Origin: Flaviflexus huanghaiensis
Lineage (GTDB): Bacteria > Actinomycetota > Actinomycetes > Actinomycetales > Actinomycetaceae
Length of the DNA stretch: 64,000 bases
Assembly: GCF_014118685.1 (NCBI RefSeq)
Contig: NZ_JACFAK010000001.1
Coordinates: forward strand, 124,001 to 188,000
Reading direction: 5' to 3'
Translations under genes and position numbers: made by a program
The notes under the pieces: generated by a model
The model's database searches: none
What the model saw: only the letters and a program-made list of their open reading frames with translations
What the model was told of the DNA's origin: nothing
Shown: piece after piece, positions 17,651 to 27,384 of the stretch
Numbering within the stretch: position 1 is the stretch's first letter
Layout of the letters: each line of letters starts with the position of its first letter

Positions 17651-17681
17651 GGCCTTGTTGCGGCTGAGCGGGAACAAGGCC
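17651..17681 (-). terminator. Hairpin downstream of the SDR gene (first of two)
   Basis: A perfect 9-bp stem GGCCTTGTT / AACAAGGCC with a 13-base loop lies between the SDR gene and tetR. There is no long T-run, so the terminator role is inferred from position. Confidence 0.45.
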
Positions 17682-17697
17682 GGCCGCAGGCAAACGA

Positions 17698-17746
17698 CGA
17701 TCGTGCGCAGGAGCGGTGTCAAGCAGGCCGCCCCTGCGCACGATCG
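17698..17746. repeat. Long perfect inverted repeat between SDR gene and tetR
   Basis: CGATCGTGCGCAGG (17698-17711) is matched perfectly by CCTGCGCACGATCG (17733-17746). After one mismatch the stem continues with GCGG/CCGC, giving about 18 pairs around an 11-base loop. It could be a factor-independent terminator, a protein-binding cruciform or an RNA processing structure. Confidence 0.6.
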
Positions 17747-17841
17747 GATGATGGAGGTACTGGAGGTCGAGCCGTGCGAACATCGTCGCGGCTCAGTGAG
17801 ACGTCACATCAGTTGCGACGACCACGACTGCGGGGTCGTGC

Positions 17842-18699
17842 TTACTCGGCCGTTCCCTCAGCAAATTCCTTCATTTTGGCTTGGAATGCCGGAAGCTCAT
17901 CGATGCCCATTGCGCGTGGCCACGAGTCCGCACGGAAGTACGCATCCGTGCCTCCGTCGAGGAAGATCACTGAGCCACAAAGGAAGTTGGCTGCGGGAGA
18001 CAGCATGAAGACGGCCCACTGTGCAACCTCTTCGGGTTTGCCGAACTCGCGCACGGGAATCGGAAACGCCTTGATCGCGGGCGCGAGCTTCGGGTCATTC
18101 AGCTGCCGTTCCAGCAGTGGCGTTCGGATTGCTCCCGGTGCGAGGGCATTGACGCGGATGCCGCGTCCTGCCCAGTCTTCAGTGACGCCAACTGTGCGCA
18201 TCCAGTGAGTGAGTGCGGTCTTTGAACCCGCGTACACGAAGCTGGCGGACGCGTCGGGCCCTGCGTGGCCGGCCACCTCGAGGACCCGATCGATGTCGCG
18301 ATCCATGAATGCGTCAAGGACCTCATCGGGTATACCCGGAATCGTCGTCGTCGAGTTGGACGAGAAAATGACGACCTTCGCATTTCCAGCATTGACGAGT
18401 TCTTGGCGGATGCCCTCGAGGAGCTCCACGACGCCCAAATAATTGACTCTTGCGATGAGTCCTTCCTGGCCAGGGATGGGGCCCAAGCCTGCGGCGAAGA
18501 TCGCCCCGTCGAGACGACCGTTGGACAGCTCCTTCACCTCGGCAATCGCCTGCTGGCGGCCCTCCTCAGTTGACAGGTTCGCCTGCACTTCAGTGTTATG
18601 CAGATCAACTCCGATAACCCGGTGGCCTTCCCAGCGAAGCTGTTCAGCAGTAGAACGCCCCATTCCTGAAGCTGCTCCGGTAACGACATAAACACCCAT
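17842..18699 (-). CDS. SDR family NAD(P)-dependent oxidoreductase
   Basis: A 285-aa classical short-chain dehydrogenase. The cofactor loop TGAASGMG is at residues 7-14, with Asp in GVDLH after strand 2 suggesting NAD preference. The catalytic Tyr/Lys occur as YAGSK near 176-180, with a serine-rich strand (IFSSNS) before it. The proline-glycine turn NALAPGAIRTP and the C-terminal CGSVIFLDGGTDAYF are standard. The layout, including the insertion between the SSNS strand and the YxxSK helix, resembles 3-alpha-hydroxysteroid dehydrogenase/carbonyl reductase-like SDRs, but the substrate cannot be assigned. The ATG has a GGGGAG ribosome site. It is monocistronic: narK is divergent, and two hairpins separate it from tetR. 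Confidence 0.85.
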   Translation of the reverse strand: MGVYVVTGAASGMGRSTAEQLRWEGHRVIGVDLHNTEVQANLSTEEGRQQAIAEVKELSNGRLDGAIFAAGLGPIPGQEGLIARVNYLGVVELLEGIRQELVNAGNAKVVIFSSNSTTTIPGIPDEVLDAFMDRDIDRVLEVAGHAGPDASASFVYAGSKTALTHWMRTVGVTEDWAGRGIRVNALAPGAIRTPLLERQLNDPKLAPAIKAFPIPVREFGKPEEVAQWAVFMLSPAANFLCGSVIFLDGGTDAYFRADSWPRAMGIDELPAFQAKMKEFAEGTAE

Positions 18700-19211
18700 G
18701 GCTGTGACTCCCCTTTGAGATACATATTGTTGGTGCGCGGTAGAGATGAGGTCGATTCTCTATCCAGTGCGTGTGTTGCGGGCCGTCAACATTGACAGTT
18801 ACCCGCTTGTTTCCACGTTTTTACGGTAGCACTTGTTCCTCGTCGACATGTCGGATTTCGTTTGATGCGCAATGAAGCTCGTGCGTCCTTGACACCTGCT
18901 ATTCGCTCATGTTCCCCACAGGACCACGGCGTGCTGTGGCCACCCACGACGTGGTCGGTTAGCTCACGTCCTCATCGCAGCACATACCCCGACCGTACGA
19001 GCCCGTCGGGCAAACGAGAGGTTTCGGTGACTCCGTTGCAGGAGACATCACGTGCCGACAGTGGCTCGGCCAATTTCTGAAACAAAAATCTGCGCTAATT
19101 CGACCTTAAAAGTCGGGCAATACCTAATTTATACGGCTTATTTTGTTATTTAGAGTTCTAGGATGGTCTGCATAACGCCACAGCCTGGGGTTTAGCCAAG
19201 ACGGAGACACT
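18700..19211. other. Intergenic region upstream of narK
   Basis: This 512-base gap separates the divergent SDR gene and narK. The part nearest narK (about 19080-19170) is clearly AT-rich and includes TTAAAAG, TAATTTATACGG and TTTTGTTATTTAGAG stretches, as expected for a promoter. A small inverted repeat CGAC-N7-GTCG sits in it. I found no TTGAT-N4-ATCAA (FNR) site and cannot assign the promoter boxes. Confidence 0.5.
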
Positions 19212-20546
19212 ATGCAGAAATCTATCGAGGGTTCGAAATTGAACCCTGACTTGTCGAATTGGGACAAGGAAGACCCAGCACACTGGAGTTCCAAGAGGGC
19301 GTGGCTCACGCTCACGGTGTCGACCTATTCGATGATCATCGCGTTCTGCGTGTGGTTCCTCGTCAGCGCTATCGCGCCGAAGCTCAATGAAATCGGCTTC
19401 GATCTGACCGCCGCCCAGCTGTACTGGCTGACGGCTCTCCCCGGGCTCTCCGGCGGTCTGCTTCGCCTTGTCTATATGGTGCTGCCCCCGATTATCGGCA
19501 CCCGACGCCTCGTCGGATACTCCTCTCTTCTCTTCATCATTCCGATGATCGGCTGGTTCTTCGCAGTTCAGGACGCGAACACTCCCTACTGGTGGCTCCT
19601 CGTGCTGTCGTTCCTCTGTGGCGTTGGCGGTGGCTCCTTCTCCGGCTATATGCCGTCGACGGGGTACTTCTTCCCCAAAGCCAAGTCGGGCACCGCGCTC
19701 GGCATCCAGGCAGGTGTCGGCAACTTCGGGATGTCGATCATTCAGCTTGTCGGTCCGTGGCTCATGGGCTTCGGCCTGTTGGGATTGGGGACGTTCTCAC
19801 CGCAACGCACGTCGTCAGGTGACGCTGTGTTCGTCTACAACGCCGCCATCGTCTTCGTGCCCTGGGCCCTTATCGCCGCAGTCCTCGCCTTCACTTTGCT
19901 CAAGGACGTCCCGGTCACTGCGAACATCCGCCAGCAGCTCGACATCTTCTCGAACCCGAACACGTGGTACATGACGGCGATGTATGTCATGACCTTCGGC
20001 CTCTTCTCGGGTTTCGCGGCCCAGTTCGGCCTCCTCATCAAGAACATCTATGGTGATGCCTCCCAGTTCTCGGGGATGGAGGGGCTGCCGATGGGTGTCA
20101 CGTACGCCTTCCTCGGCCCCCTCATCGCGTCCGCGGTCCGCATCGTTTGGGGCCCGCTCTGCGACCGGTTCGGCGGAGCGGTGTGGACGTTTATCTCCAT
20201 CGTCGGCATGACCGTGTCTCTGTTCGCTTGCACGCTGTTCCTCCGCCCCGATAGCCCGGACGAGTTCACGGGCTTCCTGTGGTCGATGATCGCCATGTTC
20301 TTCTTTGCCGGCATCGGCAACGCCGGCACATTCAAGCAAATGCCGATGATCATGCCCGCCCGCCAGGCGGGTGGCGCCATTGGCTTCACCGCCGCTATCG
20401 CTGCCTTCGGGCCGTTCTTCGTCGGCATCGCCCTCACGGCGATGACGCCGTACACCTGGTACTTAATCTGCGTCGCCTACGGCATCCTCTGCGCCGTGGT
20501 CTGCTGGTTCCGCTACGCGCGCCCGGGTGCGCCTTACCCCGGATGA
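19212..20546 (+). CDS. narK: Nitrate/nitrite transporter, MFS (NarK family)
   Basis: This 444-aa major facilitator protein has about 12 membrane segments. Both nitrate-signature motifs of the NNP family are present: GGGSFSGYMPSTGYFFPK with GTALGIQAGVGNFG in TM5 (about residues 138-175), and GNAGTFKQMPMIMPARQAGGAIGF in TM11. The substrate-binding arginines are in GGLLRL (TM2) and SAVRIVWG (TM8). It imports nitrate, exports nitrite, or exchanges the two, to feed the inward-facing site of NarG. The ribosome site GGAGA lies four bases before the ATG. It is first in narK-narG-narH-narJ-narI and ends 14 bases before narG. Confidence 0.95.
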   Translation: MQKSIEGSKLNPDLSNWDKEDPAHWSSKRAWLTLTVSTYSMIIAFCVWFLVSAIAPKLNEIGFDLTAAQLYWLTALPGLSGGLLRLVYMVLPPIIGTRRLVGYSSLLFIIPMIGWFFAVQDANTPYWWLLVLSFLCGVGGGSFSGYMPSTGYFFPKAKSGTALGIQAGVGNFGMSIIQLVGPWLMGFGLLGLGTFSPQRTSSGDAVFVYNAAIVFVPWALIAAVLAFTLLKDVPVTANIRQQLDIFSNPNTWYMTAMYVMTFGLFSGFAAQFGLLIKNIYGDASQFSGMEGLPMGVTYAFLGPLIASAVRIVWGPLCDRFGGAVWTFISIVGMTVSLFACTLFLRPDSPDEFTGFLWSMIAMFFFAGIGNAGTFKQMPMIMPARQAGGAIGFTAAIAAFGPFFVGIALTAMTPYTWYLICVAYGILCAVVCWFRYARPGAPYPG

Positions 20547-20560
20547 TTGGAAGGTCCACC

Positions 20561-23500
20561 ATGTCAACATCACCGATCCTCAAGCTGGGAACATTCCTGC
20601 GGCGAGGTGAAGCCTCGGACGATCTGCGCCAGATGTTCCTCAAATCGCCGCGTGCTGGCGAAGCCTTCTACCGCGACCGCTGGAGCCACGACAAGGTTGT
20701 GCGCTCCACGCACGGCGTCAACTGCACGGGCTCGTGCTCATGGAAGGTGTACGTCAAGGACGGCATCATCACGTGGGAAGAGCAGCAGACGGACTACCCG
20801 TCGATCGGCGCGGACATGCCAGAGTACGAGCCGCGCGGATGCCCGCGAGGCGCAGCGTTCTCCTGGTACACCTACTCGCCGACGAGAGTCCGCTACCCCT
20901 ACGTCAGGGCCCAACTCATCAACCTCTGGCGAGGTGCGAAGGCCGAGCACGACGATCCGGTCGACGCATGGCAGTCGATTGTCGAGGACCCCGAGAAGGC
21001 ACGCTCGTACAAGGAGCAGCGCGGCCGTGGCGGACTCGTCCGCTGTTCATGGAGCGAGGTCAACGAGCTCGTTGCCGCCGCGCACGTCTACACGGTCAAG
21101 CGGTACGGACCGGACCGGCTGGCTGGCTTCACCGTTATTCCCGCCATGTCCCAGGTGTCCTATGGCGCTGGCACTCGCTTCTACTCGATGATCGGTGGCA
21201 CGATCCTGTCGTTCTACGACTGGTATGCGGACCTGCCGATGGCGTCGCCGCAGGTGTTCGGCGATCAGACCGACGTTCCAGAGTCGGCCGACTGGTACAA
21301 CTCGTCCTACCTCATGATGTGGGGCTCGAACCCGCCGGTCACCCGTACCCCCGATGCTCACTTCATGACGGAAGTCCGTTACAAGGGCACGAAGGTTGTG
21401 TCGGTCTCTCCTGACTTCTCGGACGCGACGAAGTTCGCCGACGAGTGGCTACGTATCCACCCGGGCACAGACGGCGCCCTCGGTCTTGCCATGGGCCACG
21501 TCATCCTCCGCGACTTCCACGTGAAGAACCGGACGCCGTACTTCTTCGACTACATGAAGAAGTTCACGGACTCCTCTTTCCTCGTTGAACTTACGGAACG
21601 CGACGGGGCCCTCATGCCTCATAAGTTCCTCACCGCTGCCGACCTGCAGGAGGCCGGTGAAGGGGGCGATGCGGGGGATCAGCCAGCTTTCAAGACCGTC
21701 ATGATCGATGCGCTTGGCAAGCCGTTCGTTCCGAACGGTAGCTTGGGCGACCGGTTCACCGAGTCGGGACTCGGCAAGTGGAATCTCGACCTCGAGGGCC
21801 GCGACCCGCTCATGACCATTCAAGATCTCGCTGGGCACGACACGGCCGAGGTTCTCCTCACCCGTTTCGACACCGAGGTTTCCGCCAACGCCTCCGAGGA
21901 CGAGAAGCATCTTGGTTCCGCCGAGGTCTACCGCCGGGGTGTCCCGACGACAATGGTGGCTGGCCGGAGGGTGACGACGGTGTATGACCTTATGCTCGCC
22001 CAGTACGGTGTGGGCAGAGAGGGCCTGCCGGGATCGTGGCCCGAGAGCGAGGACGACGAGACCGCGGTCGGGACCCCCGCATGGGCGGCAACGATTACGG
22101 GTATCAACGTCGAGGCAATCGAGCGGGTTGCACGTGAGTTCGCTCGGAACGCGGAAGAATCGCGCGGCCGCTCGATGATCATCATGGGCGCAGGCACGAA
22201 CCACTACTTCCACTCCGACACGATTTATCGGACGATGCTCGCGCTCACGATGATGTGCGGCTGCCAGGGCAAGAACGGCGGCGGCTGGGCGCACTACGTT
22301 GGCCAGGAAAAGGTCCGTCCCATCACCGGCTTCGCGCAGTACGCGTTCGGCCTGGACTGGCAGCGGCCAACCAGGCAGATGATCACAACCGCCTACTGGT
22401 ATCTCGCGACAGACCAGTGGCGCTACGACGGGCTTCCCGTCGAGGCCCTCGCATCCCCACTCGCAGGTGAGTCGATGAAGGGCCGCACGACAGCGGACAC
22501 CCTCGTCGAAGCGTCGAAGAGGGGCTGGATGCCGTCCTACCCCACCTTCAACCGCAACCCCCTCGACATCGCGGACGGTGCGCAGGATGCGGGAATGGAG
22601 GTGCCTGACTACGTTGTCGACCAGTTGAAGAAGGGCGATCTCGAATGGGCGTGCACCGATCCGGATAATCCGGAAAACTTCCCCCGCGTCGTCTTTAACT
22701 GGCGCACGAACGTCCTCGGCTCGTCCGCGAAGGGTGCGGAGTACTTCTACAAGCACCTGCTCGGCTCCGGGCATTCAGTCCGAGGCGCCGAGAACGGGCC
22801 TGACAACCGCCCGACGTCCATGGTGTGGCGGGAGGAGGCAGCCCACGGCAAGGTCGACCTGTTCATGACAGCGGACTTCCGCATGACGTCGACGACCCTG
22901 CATTCGGACGTCGTTCTGCCAGCGGCAACCTGGTACGAGAAGTTCGATATCTCAACGACGGACATGCATCCGTTCGTTAACTCCTTCAACGTCGCTATTG
23001 CCCCGCCCTGGCAGGCCCGTACGGACTACGAGATCTTCCAGACGCTCGCGAAGGAGTTCTCGGAGATGGCGGTCGGGCATCTCGGCACCCGAAAGGATGT
23101 CGTCGCTGCACCGCTCAGTCATGACACCCCGGATGCGTTGGCGATGCCGCGGGGCGCAGTCAAGCCGTATGAGGCGACCGATATGATCCCGGGCGTGACG
23201 ATGCCGAAGCTCATCACGATCGAGCGGGACTACACGAAGGTCTTCGAGAAGTGGAACGCGATCGGCCCGCTACCGGAGAAGGTTGGTATGACGACGAAGG
23301 GCGTCACCTTCCGACCCGATAAGGAAATTGAGATGTTGCGCGGCCGCAACGGCGTCGCACGCTCCGGCATCGCCAAGGGCCGCCCGCTCATCGACACGGA
23401 TCGCAAGGCTGCCGACATGATCCTCACCCTCGCGGGTGCCACGAACGGTCGTCTCGCCCTCCAGGGCTTCAAGGAGATGGAGAAGCGAGTCGGTAAGGAG

Positions 23501-24283
23501 TTTGCTTCCCTCGCCGAAGAGAACGAGTCGACTCTCATCACCTTCGCGAAAACCCGTGAGGCACCAATCCCGGTCGTCACGTCGCCTGAATGGTCTGGTT
23601 CTGAAACGGGTGGCCGGCGCTATTCCGCCTTCGTCATTAACGTTGAACACGAGAAGCCCTGGCACACCTTGACGGGCCGCCAGCACTTCTTCCTCGACCA
23701 CGACTGGATGACGGATTTGGGAGAAAACCTGCCGACCTACAAGCCGCCGCTCGACCTGCACAGGTTGTACGGGGATGCAAAAATCGGTGAGGAGACGACC
23801 GGGTACACGGGCGATCAGCAGGTCGCTGAGGTCGCTGTCCGCTACCTCACGCCCCACAACAAGTGGTCGATTCACTCTGAGTACCAGGACAACCTCTACA
23901 TGCTGTCGCTCGGACGAGGCGGCCCCGCCATGTGGATGAGCGTCCAGGACGCAGCGAAAATCGGTGTCAAGGACAATGAGTGGGTCGAGGCGTACAACCG
24001 TAACGGCGTTGTTGTCGCGCGGGCCGTCGTTTCCCACCGCATGCCGGAGGGAACGGTCTATTTGCACCATGCAACTGAGCGGACGGTCGATGTGCCGAAG
24101 GCCGAGCTGACCGGCCGCAGAGGCGGCATCCACAACGCTCTTACGCGTGTGCTCATGAAGCCCACCCACCTCATTGGCGGCTACGCGCAGCACGCGTACG
24201 CATTCAACTATGTCGGCCCGACAGGAAACCAGCGAGACGAGGTGACGGTTATCCGCCGTCGCTCTCAGGATGTGGAGTACTAA
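20561..24283 (+). CDS. narG: Respiratory nitrate reductase alpha subunit
   Basis: This 1240-aa molybdenum subunit reduces nitrate to nitrite with electrons from menaquinol passed through NarI and NarH. The start at 20561 follows a GGAAGG ribosome site and gives a protein aligned end to end with E. coli NarG (1247 aa). The FS0 iron-sulfur cluster ligands are H51, C55, C59 and C94 (THGVNCTGSCSW and RGCPRG). The Mo-coordinating aspartate is D224 in YDWYADLP, matching E. coli D222. Motifs for bis-MGD binding include MMWGSNPPVTRTPDAHF, VSPDFSDATKFADEW and the C-terminal LHHATERTVDVPKAELTGRRGG. No Tat signal is present, so it faces the cytoplasm. The stop overlaps the narH start by one base (TAATG). 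Confidence 0.97.
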   Translation: MSTSPILKLGTFLRRGEASDDLRQMFLKSPRAGEAFYRDRWSHDKVVRSTHGVNCTGSCSWKVYVKDGIITWEEQQTDYPSIGADMPEYEPRGCPRGAAFSWYTYSPTRVRYPYVRAQLINLWRGAKAEHDDPVDAWQSIVEDPEKARSYKEQRGRGGLVRCSWSEVNELVAAAHVYTVKRYGPDRLAGFTVIPAMSQVSYGAGTRFYSMIGGTILSFYDWYADLPMASPQVFGDQTDVPESADWYNSSYLMMWGSNPPVTRTPDAHFMTEVRYKGTKVVSVSPDFSDATKFADEWLRIHPGTDGALGLAMGHVILRDFHVKNRTPYFFDYMKKFTDSSFLVELTERDGALMPHKFLTAADLQEAGEGGDAGDQPAFKTVMIDALGKPFVPNGSLGDRFTESGLGKWNLDLEGRDPLMTIQDLAGHDTAEVLLTRFDTEVSANASEDEKHLGSAEVYRRGVPTTMVAGRRVTTVYDLMLAQYGVGREGLPGSWPESEDDETAVGTPAWAATITGINVEAIERVAREFARNAEESRGRSMIIMGAGTNHYFHSDTIYRTMLALTMMCGCQGKNGGGWAHYVGQEKVRPITGFAQYAFGLDWQRPTRQMITTAYWYLATDQWRYDGLPVEALASPLAGESMKGRTTADTLVEASKRGWMPSYPTFNRNPLDIADGAQDAGMEVPDYVVDQLKKGDLEWACTDPDNPENFPRVVFNWRTNVLGSSAKGAEYFYKHLLGSGHSVRGAENGPDNRPTSMVWREEAAHGKVDLFMTADFRMTSTTLHSDVVLPAATWYEKFDISTTDMHPFVNSFNVAIAPPWQARTDYEIFQTLAKEFSEMAVGHLGTRKDVVAAPLSHDTPDALAMPRGAVKPYEATDMIPGVTMPKLITIERDYTKVFEKWNAIGPLPEKVGMTTKGVTFRPDKEIEMLRGRNGVARSGIAKGRPLIDTDRKAADMILTLAGATNGRLALQGFKEMEKRVGKEFASLAEENESTLITFAKTREAPIPVVTSPEWSGSETGGRRYSAFVINVEHEKPWHTLTGRQHFFLDHDWMTDLGENLPTYKPPLDLHRLYGDAKIGEETTGYTGDQQVAEVAVRYLTPHNKWSIHSEYQDNLYMLSLGRGGPAMWMSVQDAAKIGVKDNEWVEAYNRNGVVVARAVVSHRMPEGTVYLHHATERTVDVPKAELTGRRGGIHNALTRVLMKPTHLIGGYAQHAYAFNYVGPTGNQRDEVTVIRRRSQDVEY

Positions 24284-25938
24284 TGCGAATCATGGCTCAG
24301 ATGTCGATGGTCATGAACCTCGACAAGTGCATCGGCTGCCACACGTGCTCCGTCACCTGTAAGCAGGTGTGGACGAACCGCGAGGGCATGGAGTACGTGT
24401 GGTTCAACAACGTCGAGACCCGGCCGGGCCTCGGCTACCCGAAGACGTACGAGGATCAGGAGAAGTGGAAGGGAGGTTGGGAGCGTAAAAGGAACGGCAA
24501 GCTCAAGCTCAAGGCGGGCGGCCGTGCCAAGAAACTTCTCAACATCTTCTACAACCCTGACATGCCGGGGATCAGGGACTACTACGAGCCGTGGACGTAC
24601 GACTACGACATCCTGCTCAACGCCCCGGCAAACTCGCCCCACGTGCCTGTTGCCCGTCCGAAGTCGCTCCTGACCGGTGAGGACATGCAGATCTCTTGGT
24701 CGGCGAACTGGGACGACGATCTCGGTGGCTCGCAGGAAATTGCGGTCAAGGACCCGATCCTCGCGAAGATGAACGAAGAGGTCCAGCTCGAATACGAGAA
24801 GACGTTCATGTTCTATCTGCCGAGGATTTGCGAGCACTGTCTCAACCCCTCGTGCGTGGCCTCGTGCCCCTCCGGCGCGATGTACAAGAGGACTGAGGAC
24901 GGCATCGTCCTTGTCGACCAGGATAAGTGCCGCGGTTGGCGCATGTGCGTCTCCGGCTGTCCGTACAAGAAGGTCTACTTCAACCACAAGTCGGGCAAGG
25001 CCGAGAAGTGCACGATGTGCTTCCCCCGCATTGAGGTCGGTCTGCCGACCGTGTGCTCCGAGACGTGTGTCGGCCGCCTGCGCTACCTCGGCATCGTCCT
25101 CTACGACGCCGACAGGGTGACCGAAGCCGCGTCCGTCGAGAACGAGCACGACCTGCTCCATGCGCAGCGGGCAGCCTTCCTCGATCCGTTTGATCCGCAA
25201 ATTGTGAGAGAAGCCGAACGTCAGGGCATCCCGCACGACTGGATCCTCGCGGCACAAAAGTCGCCCGTGTGGCAGCTCATCTCTCGGTACGAGGTCGCAC
25301 TGCCACTTCACCCTGAGTACCGAACCCTACCCATGGTCTGGTACGTCCCGCCGCTCACCCCGATCGTTGACGAGGTCTCGAAGACGACGTCGGACCCGGA
25401 GGACTTCAAGATCCTCTTCACGGCCCTGTCAAAGATGAGGACACCTCTCGAATACCTGGCGGAGCTGTTCACGGCGGGCGATACGAAGCCCGTCGAGAAG
25501 TCGCTCCGCAGGCTCGCTGCGATGCGCTCCTACATGAGGGACATTAACCTCGGCCGTGACGGTGATGAGCAGATCGCGGAAGCCGTTGGCATGACGGGGG
25601 AGGACATGGAGGACATGTACCGCCTCATGGCGATCGCCGATTACGACGAGCGCTACGTCATTCCGACCGCCCACGCCGAAACGGCTCGCGAACTCGACGA
25701 GATCGCCCTTCAGGCCGGTTGCTCGCTCGAGGGTTCGGTCGGCATGACCGGCCCTGGCATCGGCGCCGATGGTGCGGGGCTCGGAATGAACGCGGGGCAG
25801 ATGATGGCGGTCTCTAGCAAGCAGCGCGAGACCGATCCAACGACGCCGTCGACCCCGGGCCGCACCAACCTTTTCGGATGGTCGCCAAAGAAGGGGACGA
25901 ACGGGTTGTTCCCGCCGTCCCAATCGGATGGTGAATGA
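24283..25938 (+). CDS. narH: Respiratory nitrate reductase beta subunit
   Basis: This 551-aa iron-sulfur electron-transfer subunit links NarI haems to NarG. Cys clusters are LDKCIGCHTCSVTCKQVW (C16, C19, C22, C26), CEHCLNPSCVASCPSG, CRGWRMCVSGCPYKK and CTMCFPRIEVGLPTVCSETCVGR. The Trp in CRGWRMC replaces a cysteine, which is the NarH hallmark that makes that site a 3Fe-4S cluster. The first ATG (24283) aligns with the E. coli N-terminus, and the downstream ATG at 24292 is less likely. The C-terminus is about 40 residues longer than in E. coli, with a Gly/Met-rich segment, as in actinobacterial NarH. It overlaps narG by one base and narJ by four. Confidence 0.96.
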   Translation: MRIMAQMSMVMNLDKCIGCHTCSVTCKQVWTNREGMEYVWFNNVETRPGLGYPKTYEDQEKWKGGWERKRNGKLKLKAGGRAKKLLNIFYNPDMPGIRDYYEPWTYDYDILLNAPANSPHVPVARPKSLLTGEDMQISWSANWDDDLGGSQEIAVKDPILAKMNEEVQLEYEKTFMFYLPRICEHCLNPSCVASCPSGAMYKRTEDGIVLVDQDKCRGWRMCVSGCPYKKVYFNHKSGKAEKCTMCFPRIEVGLPTVCSETCVGRLRYLGIVLYDADRVTEAASVENEHDLLHAQRAAFLDPFDPQIVREAERQGIPHDWILAAQKSPVWQLISRYEVALPLHPEYRTLPMVWYVPPLTPIVDEVSKTTSDPEDFKILFTALSKMRTPLEYLAELFTAGDTKPVEKSLRRLAAMRSYMRDINLGRDGDEQIAEAVGMTGEDMEDMYRLMAIADYDERYVIPTAHAETARELDEIALQAGCSLEGSVGMTGPGIGADGAGLGMNAGQMMAVSSKQRETDPTTPSTPGRTNLFGWSPKKGTNGLFPPSQSDGE

Positions 25939-26639
25939 TGCTACCCACGTCCTTCATCCCCATCTCCCATCTCAAGGAGACGCCCTCGGTCCGCGTGAGC
26001 GATGAGCAGCGTCAGCTCATCCACATGGCGGCATCGATCTTGCTCGACTATCCGACCCCTGAGAGGTACGAGCACTTTCCCCTCATTCGCGACGAACTTG
26101 ATGCGGCGAATCTGCCGACACCGGTGGCGAAGGAGCTTGCACGGTTCCTCGACGCACAGCCGACCCAGTCCCTTCAGGAGCTGGAGAAGCACTATGTCTC
26201 AATTTTCGACCTCAAGCGCAGAGCGACGATGTATTTGTCGTACTACCTGACAGGGGACACGAGAAAGCGGGGTACCGCACTCGTTCGCTTCACCGAGGCG
26301 TACCGCGCGGGTGGCCGTGACGTGGCACGAGAGGAGCTCCCTGACTACCTGCCGATGGTGCTCGAGTTCTCGGCAACCGGAGACGCGGAGATCGCCGGCC
26401 ACCTGCTTTCCTCCCACCGGGAGGGCATCGAACTACTACGCACGACGCTGGAGAGCGTCGACAGTCCCTACGCCGGTCTCGTCGCTGCTCTTTGCATGAC
26501 CCTCCCCGCCATCGACCAGGCGACGAAGGAGAGGTACCTCAGACTCATCACCGACGGCCCGCCGGCCGAGATGGTGGGAGCCACCGCCATGGGCCCGCTC
26601 GAGCCCTTCACGTTTGGAGAGAACCTTGGAAGCCGTTGA
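25935..26639 (+). CDS. narJ: Nitrate reductase assembly chaperone NarJ
   Basis: This 234-aa cytoplasmic chaperone of the TorD/NarJ superfamily holds apo-NarG for cofactor insertion and is not part of the mature enzyme. It is all-helical, with the conserved ILLDYPTPE near the N-terminus, a central EKHYVSIFDLKRRATMYLSYY, and LPDYLPMVLEFSA. The ATG at 25935 overlaps the narH stop (ATGA arrangement), implying coupled translation. About 30 N-terminal residues precede the conserved core; a downstream start cannot be excluded. Its end overlaps narI. Confidence 0.93.
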   Translation: MMLPTSFIPISHLKETPSVRVSDEQRQLIHMAASILLDYPTPERYEHFPLIRDELDAANLPTPVAKELARFLDAQPTQSLQELEKHYVSIFDLKRRATMYLSYYLTGDTRKRGTALVRFTEAYRAGGRDVAREELPDYLPMVLEFSATGDAEIAGHLLSSHREGIELLRTTLESVDSPYAGLVAALCMTLPAIDQATKERYLRLITDGPPAEMVGATAMGPLEPFTFGENLGSR

Positions 26640-27384
26640 CCTTATTCTGTGGGTCGTCGTGCCCTACGTCTCGATCATCGCCTTCGTCGTTGGCATGATC
26701 TGGCGCTGGCGCTACGACCAGTATGGCTGGACGACAAGGTCGTCGCAGAGCTACGAGTCAGTGTGGCTCCGGCTTGCCTCGCCGCTGTTCCACTTCGGAA
26801 TCCTCTTCGTCGCCTTCGGCCACTTCCTCGGCCTTATCATTCCGAAAACGTGGACGCGGTCGGTTGGAATCACCGACACCGTGTACCACTGGATTGCGAC
26901 GATCCCGGGCACGATCGCGGGAGCGATGACTGTCATCGGTCTCGGCCTCCTCATCGTCCGCCGTCGCACGTACGGCGATGTGTTCCTGGCGACGACGAGG
27001 AACGACAAGATTATGTACATCTTCCTCGCCGTGCCAATCATCCTCGGCATGATTGCCACCCTCATCAACCAGGTGTTCACCTCCGGCCACGGATATGACT
27101 ACCGAGAGACAATCTCACCCTGGCTACGTAACCTCTTTATCCTTAACCCCGACGCGGAACTCATGGCCGGCGTGCCACTGTCGTTCCAGATGCACGTCAT
27201 TGCGGGCTTCCTCCTGTTCGCGATCTGGCCATTCACGAGGCTCGTCCATGCATTCTCGGCACCGGTTGGTTACACAACCCGCCCGGACATCGTGTACCGC
27301 TCCCGCCAGAAGACGATTTCGACCCAGCAGCCGAAGCGCGGCTGGGAGCTCACCGACATCAGCGGCAGCAAAAGGAGACGCTGA
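26626..27384 (+). CDS. narI: Respiratory nitrate reductase gamma subunit (cytochrome b)
   Basis: This 252-aa membrane subunit has five predicted helices and oxidises menaquinol, passing electrons by two b haems to NarH. I chose TTG at 26626, which has GGAGAG 4-5 bases before it and gives LEAVDLILWVVVPY; another TTG at 26614 would add four residues. Haem-ligand histidines are seen in SPLFHFGILFVAFGHFLG (TM2) and in MHVIAGFLLFAIWPFTRLVHAFSAP (TM5), as in E. coli NarI. It overlaps narJ by 14 bases. A hairpin terminator begins 10 bases after the stop codon. Confidence 0.93.
   Translation: MEAVDLILWVVVPYVSIIAFVVGMIWRWRYDQYGWTTRSSQSYESVWLRLASPLFHFGILFVAFGHFLGLIIPKTWTRSVGITDTVYHWIATIPGTIAGAMTVIGLGLLIVRRRTYGDVFLATTRNDKIMYIFLAVPIILGMIATLINQVFTSGHGYDYRETISPWLRNLFILNPDAELMAGVPLSFQMHVIAGFLLFAIWPFTRLVHAFSAPVGYTTRPDIVYRSRQKTISTQQPKRGWELTDISGSKRRR

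Noticed and set aside
19081-19200. FNR or NarL box upstream of narK
   Set aside because: No TTGAT-N4-ATCAA or paired TACYYMT heptamers could be found by eye; only AT-richness is certain.
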